A stretch of DNA of 64,000 nt. It comes from a cyanobiont of Ornithocercus magnificus (GTDB taxonomy: Bacteria; Cyanobacteriota; Cyanobacteriia; PCC-6307; Cyanobiaceae). The notes under the pieces are model-generated. The model saw nothing but the letters and a program-made list of their open reading frames with translations, made no database searches and was not told where the DNA came from. Of this stretch, positions 37,446-46,470 are shown piece after piece (the first letter of the stretch is position 1; every line of letters starts with the position of its first letter). Where the stretch lies: contig BIMP01000001.1 of the NCBI GenBank assembly GCA_007996965.1, positions 496,001 through 560,000 on the forward strand, in the 5' to 3' direction. The position numbers were made by a program, and so were the translations under genes.

Positions 37446-38006
37446 TTAGTATGCATCTTGCATCTCATAAAAATCTGGCTGGATGTAGTCTTTGCGCAAC
37501 GGCCAACCTTTCCAATCCTCGGGCATCAGCAGTCTCTTGGGGTGAGGATGACCTTCAAAGGTAATGCCGTACATATCAAAGGTCTCGCGCTCCTGCCAGT
37601 CTGCACCACGAAAGAGCTTATAAAGACTTGGGATACTTAATGCACCATCTCGCGGAAGAAAGACCTTGAGACGGACCTCGCGCAAGCTATTTATCTTTTC
37701 GTCCACTATCTCGGCCATGGCGATGAGATGGTAAAAACAGACTAGGCATTCCCCAGGGCCCTCATCATAACCACCTTGGCATTGGAGATAGTCAAATCCA
37801 TGAGTCTTGAGAGCGGCTGCGACTGTTGGTAGCGCTGTAGGCTCTACTGCAATTACCTCAATGCCGATGTGATCAGCTTCAAGAGGTTGGTGGTTGAGGC
37901 CCTGCTCAGTCAACCAACGACTGATGGGTCCAGTCACCAAGACGTTAGAGGTGGCTAACGACTCTGGAGCATCAGATCCTGTATTTATTATCTCACCCAT
38001 TGTCAA
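37446..38006 (-). CDS. ndhJ: NAD(P)H-quinone oxidoreductase subunit J
   Basis: A hydrophilic subunit of the cyanobacterial NDH-1 complex (30-kDa/NuoC type) in the peripheral arm of thylakoid NDH-1, which accepts electrons from ferredoxin for cyclic electron flow and respiration. It has 186 residues. The signature region is [36 protein letters not shown] in the C-terminal third. It is last in ndhC-ndhK-ndhJ, overlapping ndhK by 14 bases. Confidence 0.97.
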   Translation of the reverse strand: MTMGEIINTGSDAPESLATSNVLVTGPISRWLTEQGLNHQPLEADHIGIEVIAVEPTALPTVAAALKTHGFDYLQCQGGYDEGPGECLVCFYHLIAMAEIVDEKINSLREVRLKVFLPRDGALSIPSLYKLFRGADWQERETFDMYGITFEGHPHPKRLLMPEDWKGWPLRKDYIQPDFYEMQDAY

Positions 38007-38760
38007 CTATCTGAGAAGATTGGAGCTCGGCAATATCTTCCTTGAGTTTGCTAGAAGCAGTGTCAAGAGGCTCAGCCATTGCTGGCTGTAGTGCGGCTAG
38101 CTGGGTTTCAGCTCGAAGATAAGTACCTGTCACTTCCGGAGCAATTCGCTTCATCTGGTGCTGGACGGTAATGTAGCGATGTATAGGTAGGATCTTTCGG
38201 CGTTCAGCTATAGATTCATCAGAAACTTTTTTACGTAGCTTGATAACTGCGTCGAAAATTGCTTCTGGTCTTGGTGGACAGCCTGGCAAGTAGAGGTCAA
38301 CAGGAATAAGTTTGTCAACACCACGAACTGCAGTGGTTGAATCTGCGCTGAACATGCCTCCAGTGATTGTACAAGCTCCCATAGCGATGACGTATTTTGG
38401 CTCTGGCATTTGCTCGTAAAGACGCACAAGAGCTGGAGCCATCTTCATGGTTACAGTGCCAGCAACAATGAGAAGATCAGCCTGACGTGGTGAGCTACGC
38501 GGAACCAATCCAAAGCGGTCGAAGTCGAACCTCGACCCAATTAGGGCGGCAAACTCGATAAAGCAGCAGGCGGTTCCATAGAGAAGTGGCCAAAGGCTAC
38601 TTAAGCGAGCCCAGTTGTGTATGTCATCAAGTGTTGTAAGGACAACATTCTCACTCAGGTTGGATGTGATAGCTGGAGCACTTTCGTGGACTCCAGCAAC
38701 TGGGCCACAGCTAGCGTCTCTCAGATCACGAAGTGCTCGAATTGATGGGGTCTCAGTCAT
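37993..38760 (-). CDS. ndhK: NAD(P)H-quinone oxidoreductase subunit K
   Basis: The NuoB/PSST-type subunit holding the terminal 4Fe-4S cluster N2 that passes electrons to plastoquinone. In 255 residues the cluster ligands are visible: the vicinal cysteines in [11 protein letters not shown] (about 59-69), Cys in MGACTITGG and Cys in [11 protein letters not shown]- and C-terminal extensions beyond the core are as in cyanobacteria. It lies 6 bases after ndhC and overlaps ndhJ. Confidence 0.97.
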   Translation of the reverse strand: MTETPSIRALRDLRDASCGPVAGVHESAPAITSNLSENVVLTTLDDIHNWARLSSLWPLLYGTACCFIEFAALIGSRFDFDRFGLVPRSSPRQADLLIVAGTVTMKMAPALVRLYEQMPEPKYVIAMGACTITGGMFSADSTTAVRGVDKLIPVDLYLPGCPPRPEAIFDAVIKLRKKVSDESIAERRKILPIHRYITVQHQMKRIAPEVTGTYLRAETQLAALQPAMAEPLDTASSKLKEDIAELQSSQIVDNG

Positions 38761-38766
38761 AAGTCC

Positions 38767-39129
38767 TTAGCTCCATTCAAGGGCGCCTTTACGCCAGGCA
38801 TAAGCGAGAGCTACCACAAGAATTGCAATAAAGATTAGTGCCTCGACAAAAGCTAGAAGACCAAGGTTGTGAAAGGCAACTGCCCAGGGGTACAGAAATA
38901 CAGTCTCGACGTCGAAAACGACAAAGACCAGGGCAAACATGTAGTAGCGGATATTAAACTGAATCCAAGCTCCTCCAATTGGTTCCATACCCGATTCATA
39001 TGTAAGTTCCCGCTCACCTCTGCGGCTGCTCGGAGCAACAAGCTTATTCGTTACTAGTGCCAGAATTGGCACAGCAGCGGCGACCAGTAAGAAACCCAAA
39101 AAGGCATCGTAGCCCGGCAGTTCAAACAT
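38767..39129 (-). CDS. ndhC: NAD(P)H-quinone oxidoreductase subunit 3
   Basis: A 120-residue membrane subunit (NuoA/ND3 type) of NDH-1 with three hydrophobic helices (about 8-27, 66-85, 92-111). The loop between helices 1 and 2 holds the conserved [32 protein letters not shown] region. It is the first gene of the ndhC-ndhK-ndhJ operon. Its promoter must lie in the 88-base divergent spacer shared with rubA. Confidence 0.97.
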   Translation of the reverse strand: MFELPGYDAFLGFLLVAAAVPILALVTNKLVAPSSRRGERELTYESGMEPIGGAWIQFNIRYYMFALVFVVFDVETVFLYPWAVAFHNLGLLAFVEALIFIAILVVALAYAWRKGALEWS

Positions 39130-39217
39130 GGATTGTTATGGTCTAGAGCTCAGTCTGACACCCATGTCTATTCGTTGAGAGTCGATAGAGTCTGTTGTGC
39201 CTAGCCTCTGCTGCAGC

Positions 39218-39628
39218 GTGAGTAACGAGATCACACCAGCTGGGGAGAATGCTCCCGCGACCTCTAATGCTGCTCAAGCAGACGAAGTAGGGGTTGCCCC
39301 TACCACAAGTGACCCCGCTACCCATCGTCACGAATGCCGTAGTTGTGGCTACGTCTACGACCCCATCGAGGGTGTGCGGAAGTTAGGTATTAAGCCTGAT
39401 ACCCCCTTCTCTGATCTCGACATCCTTAGTTTCCGCTGCCCGGTTTGCCGAAGCCGCGTTGGTGCCTTCCGCGACATTGGCCCACGTACTAAGCCTAGTG
39501 GCTTTGAGGAGAATCTCGGCTATGGCCTTGGTGTAAATCGTTTAACGCCAGGACAAAAAAATGTCCTGATCTTTGGAGGCCTGGCTCTCGGCTTTGCCTT
39601 TTTCTTATCACTTTACTCCTTACGTTAG
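39218..39628 (+). CDS. rubA: Membrane-anchored rubredoxin RubA
   Basis: A rubredoxin required for photosystem assembly in cyanobacteria and plastids. It has 136 residues from the GTG at 39218; a GTG seven codons earlier is also open. An N-terminal Ala/Pro/Thr-rich linker (about 1-40) precedes the rubredoxin domain with its two iron knuckles, CRSCGYVYDP and CPVCRSRVG. A single C-terminal membrane helix (NVLIFGGLALGFAFFLSLYSL) anchors it in the thylakoid. It is followed within 2 bases by ycf48 and then psbEFLJ, the classic PSII assembly cluster. Confidence 0.95.
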   Translation: MSNEITPAGENAPATSNAAQADEVGVAPTTSDPATHRHECRSCGYVYDPIEGVRKLGIKPDTPFSDLDILSFRCPVCRSRVGAFRDIGPRTKPSGFEENLGYGLGVNRLTPGQKNVLIFGGLALGFAFFLSLYSLR

Positions 39629-39630
39629 CC

Positions 39631-40635
39631 ATGAACCGACTGTTCCAAACTTTCCTCCAGCTACTAACTACAGTGACACTGAGTCTTAGCCTGGTTGGTT
39701 GTGTTAGCACCGGTTTGCCTACAGCAAGTGCCAGCCCTTGGGAGTCTATAACTCTAGGAAGCACTGGAAATCCCCTAGATGTGGCTTTCACAGATGCCAG
39801 TCACGGCCTTCTGGTAGGAAGCAATCGCATGATCCTAGAAACTGACGATGGTGGTGCAACGTGGCAAGAGCGAAGCCTCGAATTGCCTGAGGAAGAGAAC
39901 TTCCGGTTAATCAGTATTGACTTCCAGGGTGACGAGGGTTGGATTGCAGGTCAACCTGGTTTGCTGATGCATAGTAATGATGGTGGTCGTAACTGGACAC
40001 GGTTATTTCTCGACACAAAATTGCCGGGTGAGCCCTACCTGATTACAGCTCTTGCGCCTAACAGTGCAGAGCTAGCCACTAATGTTGGAGCAGTCTACCA
40101 AACTGTCGATGGCGGTGTCGGCTGGGAGGCAAGGGTAAGCGATGCTGCTGGGGCGGTGCGTGACTTGCGTCGCAGTGACGATGGACGCTACGTGAGTGTG
40201 AGTAGCCTGGGTAACTTTTTCGCTACATGGAATCCAGGTCAAGACACCTGGCAAGTTCATCAACGCGTCAGTAGTCAGCGACTTCAGAGCATAGGTTTTC
40301 AGCCTGATGGTGAGCTCTGGTTAGTAGCCCGTGGTGCACAGATACGTTTTAATGCTGAGCCCGGCAACCCTGAGAGCTGGACAAGGCCAATTATTCCAAT
40401 CACCAATGGTTACGGCTACCTTGACATGGCTTGGGACCCAAACGGCACGATCTGGGCAGGCGGGGGCAATGGTACCCTTCTGGTCAGCCAAGATGGTGGT
40501 GATAGCTGGGAGCTAGACCCTGTAGGGGAGCGTGAACCTAGTAACTTTACCCGGATCATATTTAGAGAGGTAGAAGGACAAGCTCGCGGATTTGTTCTTG
40601 GGGAGCGAGGCCACCTACTGCGCTGGAATAGCTAG
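39631..40635 (+). CDS. ycf48: Photosystem II assembly factor Ycf48/HCF136
   Basis: A lumenal lipoprotein needed for early PSII assembly; it binds precursor D1 and helps form the D1-D2-cyt b559 reaction centre. The 334 residues start with a signal peptide and lipobox (LSLSLVGCVS, Cys about 23), then BNR-like propeller repeats (motifs NDGGRNWTRL, VDGGVGWEAR, QDGGDSWELD). It has no soluble enzyme motif. It lies 2 bases after rubA and 105 bases before psbE, matching the conserved rubA-ycf48-psbEFLJ arrangement. Confidence 0.96.
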   Translation: MNRLFQTFLQLLTTVTLSLSLVGCVSTGLPTASASPWESITLGSTGNPLDVAFTDASHGLLVGSNRMILETDDGGATWQERSLELPEEENFRLISIDFQGDEGWIAGQPGLLMHSNDGGRNWTRLFLDTKLPGEPYLITALAPNSAELATNVGAVYQTVDGGVGWEARVSDAAGAVRDLRRSDDGRYVSVSSLGNFFATWNPGQDTWQVHQRVSSQRLQSIGFQPDGELWLVARGAQIRFNAEPGNPESWTRPIIPITNGYGYLDMAWDPNGTIWAGGGNGTLLVSQDGGDSWELDPVGEREPSNFTRIIFREVEGQARGFVLGERGHLLRWNS

Positions 40636-40674
40636 CTACGTGTGTTCCTAAAAGCATAGATTAGAAAACCACAA

Positions 40675-40695
40675 GTAAACGCGACTCCCGTTTAC
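40675..40695 (+). promoter_or_regulatory. Hairpin and possible promoter ahead of psbE
   Basis: A perfect 7-bp inverted repeat (GTAAACG, seven-base loop, CGTTTAC) lies between ycf48 and psbE. A TATAGT -10-like hexamer at 40710-40715 follows it, but the TTTACG candidate -35 is only about 13 bases away, too close for standard spacing. It may be a processing hairpin, an attenuator or an operator. A separate psbE promoter is expected from other cyanobacteria. Confidence 0.35.
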
Positions 40696-40740
40696 GAGGT
40701 CAACTTACCTATAGTGTTCGGAGCTGTAACTTCCAAAGCC

Positions 40741-40989
40741 ATGGCTGCCGGCTCCACTGGAGAACGCCCCTTCTTCGAGATCATCACGAGTATTCGTTAC
40801 TGGGTAATCCACGCTGTGACTTTACCTGCGATCTTTGTAGCAGGATTTCTATTCGTGACTACCGGCTTGGCCTACGATGCTTTTGGTACTCCAAGACCTG
40901 ATGCCTACTTCCAGGCTTCTGAAGGAAAAGCTCCTGTCGTGAGCCAGCGCTATGAGGGCAAGTCCCAACTTGACCTACGACTGCAATAG
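40741..40989 (+). CDS. psbE: Cytochrome b559 alpha subunit
   Basis: A PSII thylakoid subunit; with PsbF it binds the b559 haem that protects PSII from photodamage. From the ATG at 40741 it has 82 residues; the frame is open nine codons earlier. The haem-ligating histidine is in [11 protein letters not shown] (His about 23), within a single membrane helix. The C-terminal lumenal part ([13 protein letters not shown]) is conserved. It is first of psbE-psbF-psbL-psbJ. Confidence 0.98.
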   Translation: MAAGSTGERPFFEIITSIRYWVIHAVTLPAIFVAGFLFVTTGLAYDAFGTPRPDAYFQASEGKAPVVSQRYEGKSQLDLRLQ

Positions 40990-41010
40990 GTCCTCAAAAA
41001 AACCCGCAAA

Positions 41011-41157
41011 ATGACTCAGTCTCCTGCTACCTCTTCTGTTTCTACGCCACGCGTTTACCCAATCTTTACTGTTCGCTGGCTTGCCGTTCATACCCTCGGT
41101 GTCCCGACGGTATTCTTTCTAGGCTCGCTAGCAGCTATGCAATTCATCCGCCGCTGA
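41011..41157 (+). CDS. psbF: Cytochrome b559 beta subunit
   Basis: A 48-residue single-helix PSII subunit providing the second haem ligand. Translation from the ATG at 41011 gives a Ser/Thr-rich N-terminus, then [18 protein letters not shown] with the haem His at about 27, and the helix [14 protein letters not shown] before the stop. It lies 21 bases after psbE and 20 bases before psbL. Confidence 0.98.
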   Translation: MTQSPATSSVSTPRVYPIFTVRWLAVHTLGVPTVFFLGSLAAMQFIRR

Positions 41158-41177
41158 CCTCACTCCAACACAAACTT

Positions 41178-41297
41178 ATGCAGCGCAACCCAAATCCAAA
41201 CAATCTCCCTGTAGAACTAAATCGTACAAGTCTCTATCTCGGCCTACTCATAGTATTTGTCACTGGAGTTCTATTTTCCAGCTATTTCTTTAACTAA
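41178..41297 (+). CDS. psbL: Photosystem II protein PsbL
   Basis: A 39-residue single-helix PSII subunit at the dimer interface, needed for QA function. Translation from the ATG at 41178 reads [20 protein letters not shown], then the helix [18 protein letters not shown] and N-stop, an almost canonical PsbL. It lies between psbF and psbJ in the operon. Confidence 0.98.
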   Translation: MQRNPNPNNLPVELNRTSLYLGLLIVFVTGVLFSSYFFN

Positions 41298-41311
41298 GGG
41301 GTTCGAACATT

Positions 41312-41512
41312 ATGAGCGGCAAGAAGTCTACTCTTCCAGACGGTCGTATTCCTGACCGCCTCCCAGATGGTCGCCCGGCTGTTCCGTGGAGGTCTCGTTG
41401 GACAGAGGGAACACTACCTTTATGGCTAGTAGCTACAGCTGGTGGCATGGCTGTGATTTTTGTGGTTGGTCTCTTTTTCTATGGAGCTTATACCGGGGTC
41501 GGTTCGGCCTAA
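41312..41512 (+). CDS. psbJ: Photosystem II protein PsbJ
   Basis: A 66-residue single-helix PSII subunit involved in electron flow at the QA/QB side. The N-terminal part is basic and Pro-rich ([21 protein letters not shown]), longer than plastid PsbJ as is usual in picocyanobacteria. The helix is [26 protein letters not shown]. It is last in psbEFLJ; a short stem near the converging epimerase end may terminate the operon, but it has no T-run. Confidence 0.97.
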   Translation: MSGKKSTLPDGRIPDRLPDGRPAVPWRSRWTEGTLPLWLVATAGGMAVIFVVGLFFYGAYTGVGSA

Positions 41513-41578
41513 AGCGGAAAAAAGAGTAATATACTAAACCCTAATCCTAGCAATCACTTATCAATTCTCACAAGTGAG

Positions 41579-42607
41579 TTAAATACTGTGGTAGCTACGA
41601 TACCAGCTTACAAACCTCTGTAACCCTTCCTCAATAGTGATTGAAGGCCTAAATCCTATCCAGGACTCCAATGCCTTGGTGCTAGCTGCTGTGGCAATAA
41701 CATCACCGGGGTGCATCGGCTGAAATTCCTTGATTGCTTTCCTCCCGAGGAATTTCTCAAGCATCGCAATGAACTGCAGAAGCTCAACAGGCTGGCTGCT
41801 ACCAATGTTAAATATCCTGTGAGGTGCTGCTACTGTTGCTGAATCTGGGCGTAAGGTATCAAAGTCAAGATTTGCAGTGGCTGGTTTATCGCAGCAGCGC
41901 AGTAATCCTTCAACAACATCATCGACATAGGTAAAATCTCGCTGCATGTGGCCGTAGTTAAATACGCGGATTGCCTTACCAGTTAGAATCGCTTGAGCAA
42001 ACAACATGGGAGCCATGTCAGGCCTGCCCCAAGGTCCGTAAACGGTAAAAAACCTTAGCCCAGTAGCTGCCAAGCCATATAGATGGCTGTAAGTGTGTGC
42101 CATCAACTCGTTGGCTTTCTTAGTCGCAGCGTAGAGGCTGACTGGGTGGTCTACCAGCTGTCGCTCATGGAAGGGGAGGCTACAATAACCACCATAAACG
42201 GAACTGCTAGAGGCATAAACTAAGTGCTGTACACCATGGTTCCTGCAACTTTCGAGAACATTCCCAAAGCCAACTAAGTTGCTCTGTATAAAAGCGGCAG
42301 GATTTTCTAATGAGTAACGGACACCAACCTGAGCAGCCAGATTAACGACTACACTGGGTTGCTCATGGCACATAAGAGCGTCGAGCACTTCGCTCTGCTC
42401 GAGCGCGAGTTTCTCAAATCGCCAGCTGCCAGGAGAGTGCTTGGCGCCACACTCAATCCTAGACAAGCGAGCTTGCTTAAGCGCAGGTTCGTAGTAATTG
42501 TTGAGATTGTCGATCCCAATTACCCTCTTGCCCTGCAGCAGTAAACGCCGAGCTAGCGCAGCACCGATGAAACCCGCTGCACCAGTAACTAAAGTGGTCA
42601 CTGTCAT
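41579..42607 (-). CDS. NAD-dependent epimerase (UDP-glucuronate 4-epimerase-like)
   Basis: A 342-residue short-chain dehydrogenase/epimerase. The Rossmann motif is TGAAGFIGAALARRLL (about 8-23), the catalytic Tyr-x3-Lys is in SLYAATKKANELM, and VNLAAQVGVRYSLENPAAFIQSN matches UDP-glucuronate epimerases of the CapI/LpsL type. It would turn UDP-glucuronate into UDP-galacturonate. It overlaps the UDP-glucose dehydrogenase stop by 4 bases, so the two enzymes form a coupled UDP-uronic-acid pathway for surface polysaccharide. Confidence 0.9.
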   Translation of the reverse strand: MTVTTLVTGAAGFIGAALARRLLLQGKRVIGIDNLNNYYEPALKQARLSRIECGAKHSPGSWRFEKLALEQSEVLDALMCHEQPSVVVNLAAQVGVRYSLENPAAFIQSNLVGFGNVLESCRNHGVQHLVYASSSSVYGGYCSLPFHERQLVDHPVSLYAATKKANELMAHTYSHLYGLAATGLRFFTVYGPWGRPDMAPMLFAQAILTGKAIRVFNYGHMQRDFTYVDDVVEGLLRCCDKPATANLDFDTLRPDSATVAAPHRIFNIGSSQPVELLQFIAMLEKFLGRKAIKEFQPMHPGDVIATAASTKALESWIGFRPSITIEEGLQRFVSWYRSYHSI

Positions 42608-44049
42608 CGCTGCCCATCACCAATACGCCAGAGTGATAGACCAGCTTTGGTAACAGCAGCAGGATCTACTACCGAACGTGCATCAAAGACCCAAGCTGGA
42701 TGGCGCATCAATGGAGCAAGTGCTATCCAGTTTAATTGCTTATATACGTGCCACTCTGTAAGGATGGCTACAGCGTCAGCTCCAGTAACAGCTGCCTCTA
42801 TAGTGTCAGCAGGCCACCAAATACCACTATCGTTGCTAGCTGTCACTCGGATATGTGTCCCAAGGCCAATTGCTGGCGGTGAAGATGGCTGAAGATGAAG
42901 ATCATGAGCAATTTGCTTAGGGTCTACCCTGGGATCATGAACAGCAAGCTGAGCACCTTCCTCTAGCAAATCACCTGCAATCTGAATAGCTGGTGATTCC
43001 CGTGTGTCGTTGGTATCAGCTTTAAAAGCAAAGCCAAGAATGGCTAGTCGTTTTCCACTAACTGTCCCAAACAATCTTTCTACAACTGCGCGGGCGATGC
43101 GGTGCTGCTGCCAGCCATTAATATCCACAACCGATTCCCAATAACTGGCAACCTCCGGCAATCCAAAGTACCGGCATAGATAAACTAGGTTAAGAATATC
43201 TTTCTGGAAACAGCTGCCTCCGAAACCTGGTCCAGGTTGGAGAAACTTTGAGCCAATGCGGCTATCACTACCAATTGCCCGAGCTACCTCACGCACATCT
43301 GCTCCTGTTGCCTCACATAAAGCTGCCACAGAGTTAATTGAGCTGATGCGTTGTGCCAGAAACGCGTTAGCAGTGAGCTTGGAAAGCTCGCTGCTCCAGA
43401 GGCTAGTACGGAGTATTCGCTCTTGGGGCACCCATTGCTCGTAGACAGCAGCTAAAGCTTCTACAGAGGCTTTGTCTTCGCCGCCGATCAATACTCGGTC
43501 AGGAACCTCTAAATCACGGATAGCACTCCCTTCTGCTAAAAACTCTGGATTTGAGAGAACTGAGAATGTGCGTGTGGGATAGCCGTTGCTGTGGGAATCC
43601 TGAGCCGCCGCAAGAATCACCTTGACAACTTCAGCAGTGCGCACTGGTAGAGTACTTTTCTCGACCACAATCGTATGACCGCTGGCACAGCGGGCCACAC
43701 GACGGGCACAGGCTTCAACCCAGCGCAGATCGCTAGCCTGGCCTGCACCAAGACCTTTAACTTTTGTAGGTGTGTTTACGGAGATAAACACCATATCAGC
43801 TGAGGCTATACCGGCATCAATGTCAGTGTTGAAATGGAGATTGCGACCACGGACACGTGCCACGACAGCGTCAAGTCCAGGTTCATATACTGGAAGGTTG
43901 TTAAGATTAGGGTTGTTCCAAGCATCGATACGATCCTGGTTGACATCAACTACTGTGATCTGGAGGTTCGGGCAACGGTCAGCAATTACTGCCATCGTTG
44001 GTCCGCCCACATAGCCAGCGCCGATACAGCAAATTGATTGGATCAGCAT
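42604..44049 (-). CDS. ugd: UDP-glucose 6-dehydrogenase, animal-like type
   Basis: Oxidises UDP-glucose to UDP-glucuronate with 2 NAD+. It has 481 residues from the ATG at 44049, opening with ICCIGAGYVGGPTMAVIA. The catalytic Cys is in GPGFGGSCFQKD, and the WSSELSKLTANAFLAQRISSIN and LGFAFKADTNDTRESPAI stretches match animal UGDH far more closely than the shorter bacterial Ugd. The gene is coupled with the uronate epimerase downstream, and hisS lies upstream on the same strand (44 bases). The similarity to animal enzymes is from memory, not from a search. Confidence 0.93.
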   Translation of the reverse strand: MLIQSICCIGAGYVGGPTMAVIADRCPNLQITVVDVNQDRIDAWNNPNLNNLPVYEPGLDAVVARVRGRNLHFNTDIDAGIASADMVFISVNTPTKVKGLGAGQASDLRWVEACARRVARCASGHTIVVEKSTLPVRTAEVVKVILAAAQDSHSNGYPTRTFSVLSNPEFLAEGSAIRDLEVPDRVLIGGEDKASVEALAAVYEQWVPQERILRTSLWSSELSKLTANAFLAQRISSINSVAALCEATGADVREVARAIGSDSRIGSKFLQPGPGFGGSCFQKDILNLVYLCRYFGLPEVASYWESVVDINGWQQHRIARAVVERLFGTVSGKRLAILGFAFKADTNDTRESPAIQIAGDLLEEGAQLAVHDPRVDPKQIAHDLHLQPSSPPAIGLGTHIRVTASNDSGIWWPADTIEAAVTGADAVAILTEWHVYKQLNWIALAPLMRHPAWVFDARSVVDPAAVTKAGLSLWRIGDGQR

Positions 44050-44093
44050 CGACGGGTTCAAGATGTAGCATCTTCTCCAATCCCATGACAATC

Positions 44094-45365
44094 TTAGGGC
44101 AATCGGGCAGTAAGTTCGGCAATGGGCACTTGGGTGTCTTTAGCAGCATTTTCGTTTGCTCGCAGATCTCTGAGGATTACTTCTGATACTGCTGCCTCAG
44201 CATCACCGATCAACAGTGCCCAGCGAGCACCACTACGACCTGCTCTCTTTAGCTGCTTGCTAAAAGCCGCGTCACTAAGGTCTTGCTCGACATGTCGGCC
44301 AGCCTGCCTTAGGTCACGCGCCAATAAAAGTGCCGCAGTGCCGCCAGCGCTACCGCGGCTGACTATATAAATCTCCGGAGCCAGGGACTTGGGGGCAGTT
44401 GAGGCAGCTAGTAGTAAAGCAAGACGTTCCACGCCCAGAGCCCAGCCCACGGATGCGGTAGCCGGGCCACCTAGCTGTTCGACAAGACCATTATACCGTC
44501 CACCCCCACAGACTGTAGCTTGGGCTCCCAGCTGGTTGCTCGTGATTTCAAATGCCGTGTGGTCATAGTAGTCAAGCCCACGTACAAGCGAGGCACTGAG
44601 TCGAAAGGGAATTGCAAGTCTCTTTAATCCCTCTTGTACTTGCTCAAAGCGCTTTTGGCTTTGTGTGGATAGAGACTCTGGTAAGGTTGGAGCCTCTGCT
44701 AACAGTGCTCGTGTACTAGGATGCTTGCTGTCCAAAATACGGAGTGGGTTACGGCTTAAACGCTGCTGTGATTCTGGATCAAGCTTATCCTGACGCTGTT
44801 TAAGCCATGCAAGTAAGCGATCGCGGTAGAGCACTCTATCTTCATGTGTGCCAAGTGAGTTAATCTCAAGGACTAATCCTTTTACACCAAGTGCTAGAAG
44901 CAAATCCCAAGCTAAGGTAATAATCTCAATGTCACTGCGAGGGTCAGCAAAGCCCAAGTATTCTACGCCGATTTGATGAAATTGACGCTGACGACCAGCC
45001 TGAGGACGCTCATAGCGAAACATAGGCCCCCCATACCACAATCGCTGTGGACCCTGGCTGCAGAGTCCATGCTGGATCGCAGCTCTTACTACTGAAGCAG
45101 TGCCCTCGGGTCGGAGAGTACAGCCTCGATCGCCGCGGTCATGGAACGAATACATTTCCTTGCCAACTATATCAGTCGTATTGCCAATGCCACGGGCAAA
45201 CAGTTCAGTGGCTTCTAATAGCGGCGTGCGGATTTCTCGGACAGCTGCTCGAGCAAATTGTCGGCGAGCTTCAGCTTCGATGCATTGCCAGAGGGTTATC
45301 TGCGGCGGCAGCAAATCAACCATACCTCGCAGACTCTGCAACCTCTCCACGGCTAGACTTGCCAC
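44094..45365 (-). CDS. hisS: Histidyl-tRNA synthetase
   Basis: A class II aminoacyl-tRNA synthetase charging tRNA-His. The 423 residues include motif 1/2 ([30 protein letters not shown], about 81-93; [24 protein letters not shown]), the His-specific [14 protein letters not shown] (about 261-274) and motif 3 ([14 protein letters not shown]). The C-terminal anticodon-binding domain covers about 330-420. It begins at GTG, divergent from galE. Confidence 0.96.
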   Translation of the reverse strand: MASLAVERLQSLRGMVDLLPPQITLWQCIEAEARRQFARAAVREIRTPLLEATELFARGIGNTTDIVGKEMYSFHDRGDRGCTLRPEGTASVVRAAIQHGLCSQGPQRLWYGGPMFRYERPQAGRQRQFHQIGVEYLGFADPRSDIEIITLAWDLLLALGVKGLVLEINSLGTHEDRVLYRDRLLAWLKQRQDKLDPESQQRLSRNPLRILDSKHPSTRALLAEAPTLPESLSTQSQKRFEQVQEGLKRLAIPFRLSASLVRGLDYYDHTAFEITSNQLGAQATVCGGGRYNGLVEQLGGPATASVGWALGVERLALLLAASTAPKSLAPEIYIVSRGSAGGTAALLLARDLRQAGRHVEQDLSDAAFSKQLKRAGRSGARWALLIGDAEAAVSEVILRDLRANENAAKDTQVPIAELTARLP

Positions 45366-45432
45366 TACTAGACATCTTGCGGGATTAGGTTGCCCAGTCG
45401 GCGCTTACGGTAGGCATGGTAATAAGAAAGCA

Positions 45433-46470
45433 ATGGCCCAGTTGCTGGTGACTGGAGGTGCAGGGTTTATCGGCAGTCATACCTGCCTAACATTGCTAAA
45501 TGCTGGCCACCACCTAGTGGTATTAGACAGCTTTGCTAATAGCTCGCCTACTGCTCTCCATAGGGTCTCTGAATTAGCTGGCACAGAAGCGCTTTTCAGG
45601 ATGCAGATTGTGGAAGGTGACGTGCGTCACCCAGATGATCTCAACCGAGCCTTCCAGGCCTGCAAATCTAATGTTGAGGCTGTTGTGCACTTTGCCGGGC
45701 TTAAAGCCCCGAGAGATTCCATCTTGCAGCCCTTACAGTACTGGGATGTGAACCTAGTCGGCAGCCTGCGCTTGTTGGAAGCAATGCGTAGCTTTAACTG
45801 TCGCACGATCATCTTTAGCAGCAGTGCCACACTTTACGGTTTCCCTGAAATAGTACCAATTCCAGAGACAGCGCCAATCTGCCCAGTCAATCCCTATGGA
45901 CAGACCAAAGCTGCTGTTGAGCAACTACTTGCAGACATGACAGCCAGTGAAGATGGCTGGCGTGTTGCAAGCCTACGCTACTTCAATCCTGTAGGAGCGC
46001 ACCCAAGCGGCCGCCTCGGGGAAGACCCGCATGGGCAACCTAACAATCTTTTCCCTTGTATTTACCAGGTAGCGATAGGACGGCGAGCAAAGCTGGAAAT
46101 CTTTGGCGCGGATTGGCCAACACCAGATGGCACTGGGGTTCGAGACTATATCCATGTACTTGACCTAGCCGAAGGCCACAGTCGTGCTCTTGACCTCTTG
46201 ATGCAGGGAGATTTCCAGCTGATTGTTCTCAATCTAGGTAGTGGCCAAGGTCACTCTGTTCTTGAAGTAATCCATGCTTTTGAAGTAGCTAGTGGTCAGC
46301 GCGTACCGTACTGTCTGCGTCCGCGGCGCCCTGGCGATGTAGCTACCACGGTAGCTGATCCTTCAAAGGCTAATATGCTGCTTCACTGGCACGCCCGCCG
46401 CGGACTTGGGGAAATCTGTCGTGACGGCTGGGCCTGGCAGCAGGCGAATCCAGAGGGCTATCCCTGTTAA
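45433..46470 (+). CDS. galE: UDP-glucose 4-epimerase
   Basis: Interconverts UDP-glucose and UDP-galactose, supplying galactolipid and surface-glycan synthesis. The long upstream frame overlaps hisS and is not used; the ATG at 45433 (MAQLLVTGGAGFIGSHT) gives 345 residues. The NAD motif TGGAGFIGSHTCLTLL is at about 6-21, the Ser of SSSATLYGFPE and the Tyr-x3-Lys YGQTKAAVEQ are catalytic, and RYFNPVGAHPSG is diagnostic. Its 3' end overlaps the sugar-transferase frame on the same strand. Confidence 0.95.
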   Translation: MAQLLVTGGAGFIGSHTCLTLLNAGHHLVVLDSFANSSPTALHRVSELAGTEALFRMQIVEGDVRHPDDLNRAFQACKSNVEAVVHFAGLKAPRDSILQPLQYWDVNLVGSLRLLEAMRSFNCRTIIFSSSATLYGFPEIVPIPETAPICPVNPYGQTKAAVEQLLADMTASEDGWRVASLRYFNPVGAHPSGRLGEDPHGQPNNLFPCIYQVAIGRRAKLEIFGADWPTPDGTGVRDYIHVLDLAEGHSRALDLLMQGDFQLIVLNLGSGQGHSVLEVIHAFEVASGQRVPYCLRPRRPGDVATTVADPSKANMLLHWHARRGLGEICRDGWAWQQANPEGYPC

